A stretch of DNA of 54,212 bases from an uncultured Ectothiorhodospiraceae bacterium. Its GTDB lineage: Bacteria; Pseudomonadota; Gammaproteobacteria; UBA9214. A model generated the notes under the pieces. It was not told the DNA's origin, did not search any database, and worked only from the letters and a program-made list of their open reading frames with translations. The stretch is from contig CAMYJZ010000004.1 in assembly GCA_947258845.1 (NCBI GenBank), forward strand, positions 1-54,212. Reading direction: 5' to 3'. This document shows, piece after piece, positions 39,639 through 47,590 of the stretch; position 1 is the stretch's first letter, and every line of letters starts with the position of its first letter. The position numbers and the translations under genes were made by a program.

Positions 39639-40406
39639 TCAGTGCCTGCGGGGGGCGAACTGCTGCCCGGTAATCCCCCTGCTCTCCGGTCCGAGCAGGT
39701 AAAGGAAGGGCTTGATGACATCTTCGGGGTCGCAAAGCAGCTTGCGGTTTTCGGCCGGGTAGGCGATGACCCGCATGGCGGTCCGCGCCGGGCCCGGGTC
39801 GACGCTGTTGACGCGCACCCCGGTATTCGTCTCCAGCTCTTCGGCGAGCAGTTGCATGAAGCCCTCGAGGCCGGCCTTGGAAACGGCGTAGGCACCCCAG
39901 TAGGCTTTGCCGCGACGCCCGCTGCTGTCCGAGGTGAACACGATCGAGGCGTCGTCCGGCCGGTACAGCAATTCCAGGCAGGCCTTGGTCAGCAGGTAGG
40001 GTGCATTCAGATTGATCTGCAGGGTCTCGAACCAGAGTGCATCGTCATAGCTGTCGATCGGTGTCAGGGCCCCGAGCACGGCGGCGTTGTGGACCAGGCC
40101 GTGAAGTCGTCCGAATTCCTTGTCCAGGACCCCGCCCAGGGTCTGGTAGTCCTCCGCTGTCGCACCCTTGAGATCCATGGGATAGAGGGCCGGTTCGGGG
40201 TGACCGGCGGCCACGATCTCGTCATAGGCGCTTTCCAGTCCGCGCACGTTTTTGTCCAGCAGCACCAGGCTGGCACCCTGGGCGGCGCAGGCGGTGGCCA
40301 GGGCGCGGCCGATGCCACCGGCGGCGCCGGAGATGAGAATCACCCGGTCCTGCAGCTGTTGGGTACGGGGTTCCCATTCGGTCTTGATTGTCTGAATGTC
40401 TTGCAT
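39639..40406 (-). CDS. yciK: Short-chain dehydrogenase YciK
   Basis: This 255-residue protein is a classical short-chain dehydrogenase with the nucleotide motif GAAGGIGRALA, the HNAA motif (VHNAAVLG), the catalytic Ser in TSDSSGRRG and Tyr-Lys in AYAVSKAGLE. YciK is widely conserved in gammaproteobacteria but its substrate is unknown. In pseudomonads the same gene follows the mtaD-ubiG-phosphatase run; here rmuC lies between them. The C-terminus ends soon after ITGQQFAPRRH. Confidence 0.95.
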   Translation of the reverse strand: MQDIQTIKTEWEPRTQQLQDRVILISGAAGGIGRALATACAAQGASLVLLDKNVRGLESAYDEIVAAGHPEPALYPMDLKGATAEDYQTLGGVLDKEFGRLHGLVHNAAVLGALTPIDSYDDALWFETLQINLNAPYLLTKACLELLYRPDDASIVFTSDSSGRRGKAYWGAYAVSKAGLEGFMQLLAEELETNTGVRVNSVDPGPARTAMRVIAYPAENRKLLCDPEDVIKPFLYLLGPESRGITGQQFAPRRH

Positions 40407-40476
40407 GAGGGTTCAACCGTTTTGAGCGTGTTATGGCAAGGGGTGTGTCCGATAGTAACAGCCAGATCTGCGCGAA

Positions 40477-41757
40477 CTAATGCGCGCTTTCCGGTTCGCA
40501 GCGGGATTCCACCCTGCGCGTGGCCCGTTCGATCTGTTGCAGCTCCGGTGCCTGCTTCCTGGCGGCGATCCCCAGTTCAGTGAATTTCCTGGCACCCGGC
40601 AGGACGCGTGAATCGAACGAACCAACCGCCTTGTTGAAGGCGTCCACGCTGCTGTCCAGGCTGCGGCCGAGTTTCGCCAGGTGTTCGGCAAAGGTGGCGA
40701 GGCGCAGGTACAGTTCGGTGCCGACGACACGGATAAGCTCCGCGTTCTCGGCCAGGGCCTCCTGGCGCCAGCCGTAGGCGATCGCGCGCAGCAGGGCCAC
40801 CAGGCTGGTGGGCGTGGCGAGGATGACGTTGTCCGAGAGTGCGTCCTCGAGCAGCTTGTGGTCGATCTCCAGGGCGCTGCTGAGAAACTGGTCGCCGGGG
40901 ATGAACAGCACGATAAAGTCGGGGCTGCGGGGGAACTGTTCCCAGTAGGCCTTGCCGGCGAGTTCGCGTACCCGCTCGCGGACATTGCGGGCATGGTGCT
41001 GGAGATGGCGCTTGCGCACCTTATCGTCGCCGGCCTCCACTGCGGCGAGGTAGGCATCCAGCGGTGTCTTGGAGTCCACCACGATCTCGCGCTTGTCGGG
41101 CATGCGGATGACCATGTCCGGGCGCTGCGTGCCGTTGTCGGTCTGTACCGATTCCTGCTCCTGGAAATCGCAGTGTTCGACCATGCCGGCCAGTTCGGCC
41201 AGTCGCTTGAGGGTCAGTTCGCCCCATTGGCCGCGCACCTCCGGGCGGCGCAGGGCCTGCACCAGGTTGCGGGTCTCCGACTGCAGCAGGCGGTGCGAGT
41301 CCGCCATGGTTTCCAGATGCCGGGTCAGTGCGCCGTGCGCCTCCTGGCGTTCCTTCTCCATGCTGCGGATCTGCGACTCGGTCTTGTCGAGGGCCTCGCG
41401 TATCGGTTTGACCAGGTTCTCCACGGCCTGTTCACGCCGGGCGAGGTCGCTGTCCGCCTTGACCTGGAACTGCTTGAGGTTTTCCTGCGCCAGGCGGAGG
41501 AACTGGGCGCTGTTCTCCTTCAGGACATTGCCTGCGAGGGCGTTGAAGGTTTCTTTCAGGTTGCGGGTGGCCTGCTGGAAGCTGGCCTCTTTCTGCGCCG
41601 CCGCCTTGCGTTCATAACTGAGGGCGACCGTCAATCGCGAGAGCTTGTTGCGCAGTCGGGTGATCTGGCGGTTTCCGATGAGGTAGGCGGCGATGGCACC
41701 GATCTCGATGGAAATGACCGCAACGATTATCAGGAGGCTGGGCTGGCTGATCTCCAT
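40477..41757 (-). CDS. rmuC: DNA recombination protein RmuC
   Basis: RmuC limits inversions at short repeats in E. coli and has a nuclease-like core. This 426-residue protein has an N-terminal membrane segment (LLIIVAVISIEIGAIAAYLIG), a coiled coil at about 35-160, and the RmuC domain with RRPEVRGQWGELTLKRLAELAGM, RPDMVIRMPDKREIVVDSKTPLDAYL and FIPGDQFLSSAL. All are in family order and the length is near normal. It sits between yciK and the Gph/MupP-type phosphatase. Confidence 0.96.
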   Translation of the reverse strand: MEISQPSLLIIVAVISIEIGAIAAYLIGNRQITRLRNKLSRLTVALSYERKAAAQKEASFQQATRNLKETFNALAGNVLKENSAQFLRLAQENLKQFQVKADSDLARREQAVENLVKPIREALDKTESQIRSMEKERQEAHGALTRHLETMADSHRLLQSETRNLVQALRRPEVRGQWGELTLKRLAELAGMVEHCDFQEQESVQTDNGTQRPDMVIRMPDKREIVVDSKTPLDAYLAAVEAGDDKVRKRHLQHHARNVRERVRELAGKAYWEQFPRSPDFIVLFIPGDQFLSSALEIDHKLLEDALSDNVILATPTSLVALLRAIAYGWRQEALAENAELIRVVGTELYLRLATFAEHLAKLGRSLDSSVDAFNKAVGSFDSRVLPGARKFTELGIAARKQAPELQQIERATRRVESRCEPESAH

Positions 41758-41826
41758 GAGGCTACATTATGCCACTGTTTGACCGATGGATGATGGCGCG
41801 CAGCGGCGCATCAACCCGGCGATGCA

Positions 41827-42498
41827 TCACGCCGGCTGCTCCATCCGGTCCAGCCATGCCAGCAGTTCCCCCGGCTCTTCGAGCAGGGCGTCGGCCTGCC
41901 ACTCCTGCGGCCGGTCACTTTCCCGGAAGTAGCCGAACAGGGCGACCAGGGTGTGCATGCGGGCATTCCTGCCGGCCTCGATGTCGCGTTGCGCGTCACC
42001 GATATAGACGCACTGGTCCGGCGTGCTGCCGGCCTGTTCGCAGGCATGCAGCATCGGTGCCGGGTGCGGCTTGCGTTCGTTCAGGGTGTCGCCGCTGATA
42101 ACGCAGGCGGCGCGCCCGTACAGGCCCAGTTCCTTCAGCAGCGGTTCTGTCAGCCAGGCCGGCTTGTTGGTGACCACCCCCCAGTTGAGTCCGCGCTGTT
42201 CGAGCTGCCCGAGCAACTCGCTCATGCCGGGGAAGGGTCGCGTCCGCCTGGCGATGTTGTCGCGATACACGGCCAGCAGGCGCAGGCGCAGCGGGTCGAA
42301 GTCGGGGTGCGACTCGGGCAGTGAGAAACCGAGTTCGATAAGCGCCTTGCCGCCATGCGAGACCACTCCGCGGATAGTGTCGAAGGGGAGGGGGGCACGG
42401 CGGTTCTCCGCCAGAACGGTATTCAGCGCGTCGGCAAGGTCCGGGGCGGTGTCCAGCAGGGTACCGTCCAGGTCAAACAGGACTGTGCTTATCCGCAT
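41827..42498 (-). CDS. gph: HAD phosphatase, Gph or MupP type
   Basis: This 223-residue HAD-IA phosphatase has DLDGTLLDTAPDL (motif I), VVTNKPAWLTEPLL (motif II), NERKPHPAPML (motif III) and YIGDAQRDIEAGRNA (motif IV). Sequence alone fits phosphoglycolate phosphatase. Its position directly after ubiG in the mtaD-ubiG-yciK block is that of MupP of Pseudomonas, which dephosphorylates N-acetylmuramic acid 6-phosphate in cell-wall recycling. Either role is possible; finding amgK and murU elsewhere in the genome would favour MupP. It starts 13 bases past the ubiG stop and is very likely in the same transcript. Confidence 0.9.
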   Translation of the reverse strand: MRISTVLFDLDGTLLDTAPDLADALNTVLAENRRAPLPFDTIRGVVSHGGKALIELGFSLPESHPDFDPLRLRLLAVYRDNIARRTRPFPGMSELLGQLEQRGLNWGVVTNKPAWLTEPLLKELGLYGRAACVISGDTLNERKPHPAPMLHACEQAGSTPDQCVYIGDAQRDIEAGRNARMHTLVALFGYFRESDRPQEWQADALLEEPGELLAWLDRMEQPA

Positions 42499-42511
42499 GG
42501 CATTGGCTGGA

Positions 42512-43228
42512 TCAGGCCTTTCGGAAGCTGGCCAGGTAATTGACAGACACGTCCCTGCCGAGGCGGTATTCCCGTGTCAGCGGGTTGTAGCTCATCCCGC
42601 TGATATCGGTGAGCTCGAGGCCGCTGGCACGTGCCCAGGCCTCCATCTCCGAGGGGCGGATGAACTTGGCGTATTCGTGGGTGCCCCGGGGCAGCATGTT
42701 GAGGATGTATTCCGCACCGATCACTGCAAACAGGTAGGCCTTGGGATTGCGGTTGATGGTCGACAGGAACACATGACCGCCGTCCCTGACCAGGGTGGTG
42801 CAGGCCTTGATGACCGCGGCCGGGTCGGGTACGTGCTCGAGCATCTCCAGGCAGGTGACCACGTCGAATCCGCCGGGCTCGTCACTGGCCAGTTGTTCGG
42901 CCGTGGTCTGCCGGTAATCGATGTCCAGTTCCGATTCATGCTTGTGCAGCCGGGCGACGTTCAGCGGAGCCTTGCCCATGTCGATCCCGGTCACCTGCGC
43001 ACCCAGCGCGGCCATGCCCTCGGACAACAGACCGCCGCCACAGCCCACATCCAGTACCCGTTTGCCGGCGAGTTTCACCCGTTCATTGATGTAATCCAGC
43101 CGCAGCGGGTTGATATCGTGCAGGGGCTTGAACTCGCTGTTGGGGTCCCACCAGCGCGCCGCCAGTTTCTCGAACTTGGCGATTTCACCCGGGTCGACGT
43201 TGTGCTTGCTTGCGGACATGCGTGTCAT
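42512..43228 (-). CDS. ubiG: Ubiquinone biosynthesis O-methyltransferase
   Basis: UbiG carries out both O-methylation steps of ubiquinone synthesis. The 238-residue protein has the SAM motif VLDVGCGGGLLSEGMA, and family signatures NVDPGEIAKFEKLAARWWDP at the N-terminus, EMLEHVPDPAAVI and STINRNPKAYLFAVIGAEY. The ATG at 43228 overlaps the mtaD stop (TGATG), so translation is probably coupled. An ATG three codons later (43219, MSASKHNVDP) has a better distance to AGGAG and may be the real start. The phosphatase gene follows. Confidence 0.95.
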   Translation of the reverse strand: MTRMSASKHNVDPGEIAKFEKLAARWWDPNSEFKPLHDINPLRLDYINERVKLAGKRVLDVGCGGGLLSEGMAALGAQVTGIDMGKAPLNVARLHKHESELDIDYRQTTAEQLASDEPGGFDVVTCLEMLEHVPDPAAVIKACTTLVRDGGHVFLSTINRNPKAYLFAVIGAEYILNMLPRGTHEYAKFIRPSEMEAWARASGLELTDISGMSYNPLTREYRLGRDVSVNYLASFRKA

Positions 43229-44556
43229 CACTCCTGGCGGTTTGTGCTGCCGATACGGGCCTGCCAGTGACAGGCCCGGTCGAGGATCCCTGTTTCATCA
43301 AGGGTTGTCAGCTGGCGTTCCTTGAGCAGGTGCTGGCCGGCCACCCAGACATCGGTGACCTGTTCACGTCCACAAGCATATACCAGTTGCGAAACCGGAT
43401 CATACAAAGGCTGTGATTCGATGGTATCCAGGCTTACGGCGGTGATATCGGCCCACTTGCCGGGACTGAGCGAGCCGGTTTCCCCCGCCAGCCCGAGGGC
43501 GCGGGCACCGTTGAGGGTTGCCATCCTGAGTGCCGTGTGCGCCGGTACGGCGCTGGCGTCATTGCTGGTGGCCTTGCCCAGCAGCGCAGCGCTGCGCATT
43601 TCACCGAGCATGTCGAGGTCGTTGTTGCTGGCGCTGCCGTCGGTGCCGAGCGCGATATTGATGCCGGCTTCTGCCAGGGCGGCCACCGGGCAGAAGCCGC
43701 TGGCGAGTTTCATGTTTGATTCAGGACAATGCACGACATGCGCGCCGGCCGCCGCGAACTCCCCGACCTCGGCGGCGGTCAGCTGGGTCATGTGCACAGC
43801 CACCAGGCTGGGAGACACCAGGCCCAGCTCATGCAGGCGTTGCAGCGGGCGTTTGCCCGAGCTCTCCAGGGCCCGGTCGATTTCATCCCGGGTCTCGTGC
43901 ACATGCATGTGGATGCCGATGTCGAGTTCGTCGGCCAGCACCCGGATATGTTCCAGCGGTTCGTCGGAGACGGTGTAGGGTGCATGCGGGGCGAACAGTG
44001 TATGGATCAGCGGATCCCCGCGGAAGCGGTCGTGCACCGCCAGGCCCTTGGAGATGTATTCATCGGCGTCCTGGGCCCACACGGTGGGGAAGTCGATCAC
44101 GATGAGACCGACGCAAGCGCGCATCCCGCTGTGAGCGGCAACCCGGGCGCTGACATCCGGGTAGAAGTACATATCGTTGAAGCAGGTGGTTCCGCTGCGC
44201 AGCATCTCGGCGATCGCGAGCTGGGTGCCGTCATGCACGAATTCTTCGTTGACCCAGCGTGATTCGGCCGGCCAGATGTGCTTGTTCAGCCACTCGTCCA
44301 GCGGCAGGTCGTCTGCGAGTCCACGCAGCAGGCTCATGGCTGCGTGGGTGTGGGTGTTGACCAGGCCCGGTATCAGCAGGTGCCGGTCGAGCTCATGCTC
44401 GATCCCGGCTGAAAAACGGGCGCGTGCCAGGTCTGTGGGCAGGATTTCGAGGATGCGTCCTTCATGGACGGCAAGGCTGTGGTGCGTATAGACCGTGTCC
44501 TCCGGTTCTACCGGGACAATCCAGCGGGCATGGATCAGGCTGTCGATGGTCTGCAT
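43228..44556 (-). CDS. mtaD: 5-methylthioadenosine/S-adenosylhomocysteine deaminase
   Basis: This 442-residue amidohydrolase of the TRZ/ATZ group has the metal sites NTHTHAAM, the later HMHVHET and GTDGSASNNDLD. The wording fits MtaD, which deaminates methylthioadenosine to methylthioinosine in a salvage path known from Pseudomonas. The presence of mtnA 1.8 kb away supports a shared role. The stop overlaps ubiG. Another guanine or cytosine deaminase-like activity is possible but less likely. Confidence 0.9.
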   Translation of the reverse strand: MQTIDSLIHARWIVPVEPEDTVYTHHSLAVHEGRILEILPTDLARARFSAGIEHELDRHLLIPGLVNTHTHAAMSLLRGLADDLPLDEWLNKHIWPAESRWVNEEFVHDGTQLAIAEMLRSGTTCFNDMYFYPDVSARVAAHSGMRACVGLIVIDFPTVWAQDADEYISKGLAVHDRFRGDPLIHTLFAPHAPYTVSDEPLEHIRVLADELDIGIHMHVHETRDEIDRALESSGKRPLQRLHELGLVSPSLVAVHMTQLTAAEVGEFAAAGAHVVHCPESNMKLASGFCPVAALAEAGINIALGTDGSASNNDLDMLGEMRSAALLGKATSNDASAVPAHTALRMATLNGARALGLAGETGSLSPGKWADITAVSLDTIESQPLYDPVSQLVYACGREQVTDVWVAGQHLLKERQLTTLDETGILDRACHWQARIGSTNRQE

Positions 44557-44646
44557 GCAGCGGTTCCGCGCGTTCAGGTGCAGTGGCGAGTATAGCCAGG
44601 GCCGCAGACCGGAGGGAGGGCAGGCACTGTCATGTCGGCCGCGCTG

Positions 44647-45468
44647 TCAGGTGGCATTGTGCAGATGCACATCCCGCTGCGGGTAGGGGATGCTGATGCC
44701 GTTCTGGTCGAATGACAGCTTGATGTGCTCCATCAGGTCCGCGCGTACCGTCCAGTAGTCGTCGCTGTTGACCCAGGGGCGTACATTGAGATTGACGCTG
44801 TTGTCGGCCAGTTCGGCCACTGTGACCGAGGGTGCCGGATCTTTCAGGATTCGCCCATCGGCGGCAAAGGCCGCCTCGATCAGCTGTTTGGCATTGCGGA
44901 TATCGTCGTCGTAACCGATGCCGAACACCAGGTCGATACGCCGTGTCGGGCGCGCGGAGATGTTGGTGATCGGGCCTGCGTAGATATGGCTGTTGGGGAC
45001 AATGATTTCGCGGTTGTCCCCGGTCCGCAGGATGGAGTTGAAGATGCGCACCTCCTCGACGATCCCGGTAATGCCGGCGGCCTCGATCAGGTCACCGGTC
45101 CTGAAGGGGCGGAAGATGATCAGCATGACGCCGGAAGAGAAATTCGCGAGCGAGTCTTTCAGTGCCAGGCCGATGGCCAGGCCGGCTGCGCCGAAGATCG
45201 CGATCAGCGATGTAGTCTGGACGCCGAGCTGGTCGAGCGCGGCAATGATGACCGCCAGCAGCAGGACGGTATAGAGGATATTGCCCAGGAACGACACCAG
45301 CATGGCATCGATGCCGGCCCTGTCCATCAGGCGCCTGGCAATACGGACAAGGACCTTTGCCAGCCAGCGGCCGATAATGAGGATGGCCAGTGCCAGGACA
45401 AGGCGAATCCCCCAGGGGATGAGATAGGTGTTGATCAGTTCGGGATCGAGTAGCTGTTCCGGGTTCAT
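44647..45468 (-). CDS. mscS: Small-conductance mechanosensitive channel
   Basis: This 273-residue protein matches MscS, which opens under membrane tension to release solutes. It has three N-terminal spans (about 15-35, 58-80 and 85-112), the pore-lining third helix containing FGAAGLAIGLALKDSLANF, the beta domain starting FRTGDLIEAAGITGIVEE and the C-terminal cytoplasmic cage. The start at 45468 (MNPEQLLDPELI) is preferred because upstream codons overlap the ompA-like gene's terminator. It lies directly after that terminator, so it may rely on its own promoter. Confidence 0.94.
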   Translation of the reverse strand: MNPEQLLDPELINTYLIPWGIRLVLALAILIIGRWLAKVLVRIARRLMDRAGIDAMLVSFLGNILYTVLLLAVIIAALDQLGVQTTSLIAIFGAAGLAIGLALKDSLANFSSGVMLIIFRPFRTGDLIEAAGITGIVEEVRIFNSILRTGDNREIIVPNSHIYAGPITNISARPTRRIDLVFGIGYDDDIRNAKQLIEAAFAADGRILKDPAPSVTVAELADNSVNLNVRPWVNSDDYWTVRADLMEHIKLSFDQNGISIPYPQRDVHLHNAT

Positions 45469-45484
45469 GGTGTTTCCGTGCGCA

Positions 45485-45523
45485 GAAATAAAAAGACCCA
45501 TCGCCTGCAGCAGGCGATGGGTC
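45485..45523 (-). terminator. Terminator after the OmpA-like gene
   Basis: A perfect 13-bp stem (45495-45507 with 45511-45523) has a 3-base loop. On the minus strand it is followed by TTTTTATTTC. It lies 26 bases past the stop of the OmpA-like gene. Confidence 0.9.
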
Positions 45524-45548
45524 CCGGGTTAGTGCAATGTGCGGTTGC

Positions 45549-46184
45549 TTACTTCTGCCGCGTTACACCGATGGTGACTTCAACGCGGCGGTTCTGGGCA
45601 CGACCCGCGCGGGTGGAGTTGTCAGCCACCGGGCTGGACTCGCCCATGCCGCTGATCGACATCATACTGGAGTCGACACCGTGGCCGGCCAGGTAATCGC
45701 GAACCGATGTCGCACGACGCAGTGACAGCTGCTGGTTGTAGGACTCGGGTCCGGTGCTGTCGGTATGACCGACGATTCTGACGCTTTCAACCTTGCCGTT
45801 GCTGGTGATCTTGCTGGCGACGTCATCAAGCTGCTGCTTGCCTTCGGCTTTCAGGCTGGCACTGTCGAAGTCGAACAGGGCGCCGGCCGACAGGGTCACG
45901 GTCTCGTAGGCAACAGGTGGCGGAGCCGGCGCGACGGGTGGCGGTGCTACAACCTCTGCTACGGGTTCCGGGAACAGCTCCGGATCGCAGGCCTTGACTG
46001 CGGTGTTCTTGCTCCAGGACGACGTGCGTACGCAGTTGCCCGAGCCGTCGGTGACGATGTGCTTGGCGCTGTCACCGAGGTTGCCTGCACCTGCCTTGCC
46101 GCCTTCGTGGGCCACTGCGATATTGGCCATCAGGGCTGATGAGGCGACAGCCGCCATCAGGACGTTAAGAGATAGATTCTTCAT
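45549..46184 (-). CDS. OmpA-like outer-membrane protein
   Basis: This 211-residue protein has a signal peptide (NVLMAAVASSALMANIAVA), a middle region with two Cys near 51 and 65, a Pro-rich linker (APPPVAPAPPPV) and an OmpA C-terminal domain that binds peptidoglycan. The signature is GHTDSTGPESYNQQLSLRRA with RVEVTIG at the end. It has no eight-stranded barrel. The ATG at 46184 follows AGGAG by eight bases. A TTGACA at 46293-46288 on the minus strand, 18 bases from TAGCCT (46269-46264), could be its promoter. It diverges from mtnA. Confidence 0.93.
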   Translation of the reverse strand: MKNLSLNVLMAAVASSALMANIAVAHEGGKAGAGNLGDSAKHIVTDGSGNCVRTSSWSKNTAVKACDPELFPEPVAEVVAPPPVAPAPPPVAYETVTLSAGALFDFDSASLKAEGKQQLDDVASKITSNGKVESVRIVGHTDSTGPESYNQQLSLRRATSVRDYLAGHGVDSSMMSISGMGESSPVADNSTRAGRAQNRRVEVTIGVTRQK

Positions 46185-46263
46185 TGTTACAACTCCTGTG
46201 ATTTGTGTACAAAAATGTATAAAGCTGTCCCGTGGCGGGTATTCTAGACACATACAAGGCCAA

Positions 46264-46293
46264 AGGCTAGTGGTTTTCAAGGCTTTTTGTCAA
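46264..46293 (-). promoter_or_regulatory. Candidate promoter for the OmpA-like gene
   Basis: A perfect TTGACA is followed after 18 bases by a weak TAGCCT. The distance to the start codon leaves an 80-base leader. The -10 box is poor, so the call is tentative. Confidence 0.4.
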
Positions 46294-46350
46294 CAGAAAT
46301 ATCCTTAGAATCAGTCGCCTGAATCCACTGAACAGGAATAGGGAGTGACC

Positions 46351-47397
46351 ATGGAAGACCGCCACGATTCAATCCGTGCCATTCGCTGGGAGGAGGGCCG
46401 CCTGTGCCTGCTCGACCAGCGCCGCTTGCCGTTCCAGGAGGATTATCTCTACCTGGATGATGCGGCCGGGGTGGCCGCCGCGATTCGCGACATGGTGGTT
46501 CGTGGTGCCCCGGCCATCGGCATCACGGCGGCCTTCGCCGTGGTGCTGGCCGCCCGGCAACGCCAGGCACAGGCGCCGGGGGACTGGCGCGCCCTGCTGG
46601 ACGAGGATATCCGCCTGCTGGCTGCCGCCCGTCCCACAGCGGTGAACCTGAACTGGGCGCTGCAGCGGATGCAGGCCTGTCTGGCGGGTGCCGGGGCGGA
46701 CCCCGGGGCGGCGCTGCTCGAGGAGGCATACCGTATACATACAGAGGATGTCGCTGCCAATCACTGCATGGGCGATCACGGTGCCGGTCTGATCCAACCC
46801 GGGGATGCCGTGCTGACGCATTGCAACACGGGTTCGCTGGCAACCGGCGGTTACGGGACCGCGCTGGGCGTGATCCGCAGTGCCTGGAAGGCCGGAAAAC
46901 TGACCGGGGTCTATGCCGGTGAGACCCGGCCCTGGCTGCAGGGTGCCCGCCTGACGGCATGGGAACTGGCCCGTGACCGCATCCCGGCCACCCTGATCAC
47001 CGACAGCGCAGCGGCCTTCCTGATGCAAAGGCAGGGTGTGCAGTGGGTGATCGTGGGCGCCGACCGGGTGACCGCCAACGGTGACGTCATCAACAAGATC
47101 GGCACCTACAACCTGGCCATCAACTGCCGCCATCACGGTGTCGGCTTCATGGTGGCGGCGCCGCGCTCCACGCTGGATTTCTCGCTGGCCAGTGGCCAGG
47201 CGGTGGTGATCGAGGAGCGCGGGGCGGACGAAATCCTGAGCCTGGGCGGTGAGCGCATCGCCGCACCCGGTGCCTCGGCCTGGAATCCCGCCTTCGACGT
47301 GACCCCGGCGGAACTGGTCGACTACCTGGTGACCGAGGCGGGTGTGATCGAGGCCCCGGACAGGCAGAAACTGGCCGCCTTGCGCCCCCCGGCCTAG
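46351..47397 (+). CDS. mtnA: Methylthioribose-1-phosphate isomerase
   Basis: MtnA converts methylthioribose-1-phosphate to methylthioribulose-1-phosphate in methionine salvage. The 348-residue protein has [16 protein letters not shown], the catalytic Cys in [19 protein letters not shown] and the catalytic Asp in [18 protein letters not shown]. The ATG at 46351 follows GGGAG by five bases; a GTG two codons ahead is less likely. mtaD, on the opposite strand 1.8 kb away, feeds the same pathway in bacteria that use the MtaD-MtnP route. Confidence 0.95.
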   Translation: MEDRHDSIRAIRWEEGRLCLLDQRRLPFQEDYLYLDDAAGVAAAIRDMVVRGAPAIGITAAFAVVLAARQRQAQAPGDWRALLDEDIRLLAAARPTAVNLNWALQRMQACLAGAGADPGAALLEEAYRIHTEDVAANHCMGDHGAGLIQPGDAVLTHCNTGSLATGGYGTALGVIRSAWKAGKLTGVYAGETRPWLQGARLTAWELARDRIPATLITDSAAAFLMQRQGVQWVIVGADRVTANGDVINKIGTYNLAINCRHHGVGFMVAAPRSTLDFSLASGQAVVIEERGADEILSLGGERIAAPGASAWNPAFDVTPAELVDYLVTEAGVIEAPDRQKLAALRPPA

Positions 47398-47590
47398 CTG
47401 GCCCCGTTTCCGTTATCAAACCACCGCATGGTCGGCAGGGGCCCTCAGCGGCCCCAGAAAAGGCTGACTGCATGATGTAGTGGGGGAGGCGAGTATGCTA
47501 AAATCCCCTGTCTTGATTGCTCTCGATCGCCGTGAGGCGTTTTTTTATTGCCCAGCAACTGGATGACATGGACCAGCTAGTCCCTTCCAA

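Noticed and set aside
47438-47455. A GGGGCC/GGCCCC hairpin after mtnA as a terminator
   Set aside because: The stem is only six pairs and is followed by AGAAAAGG, with no T tract.
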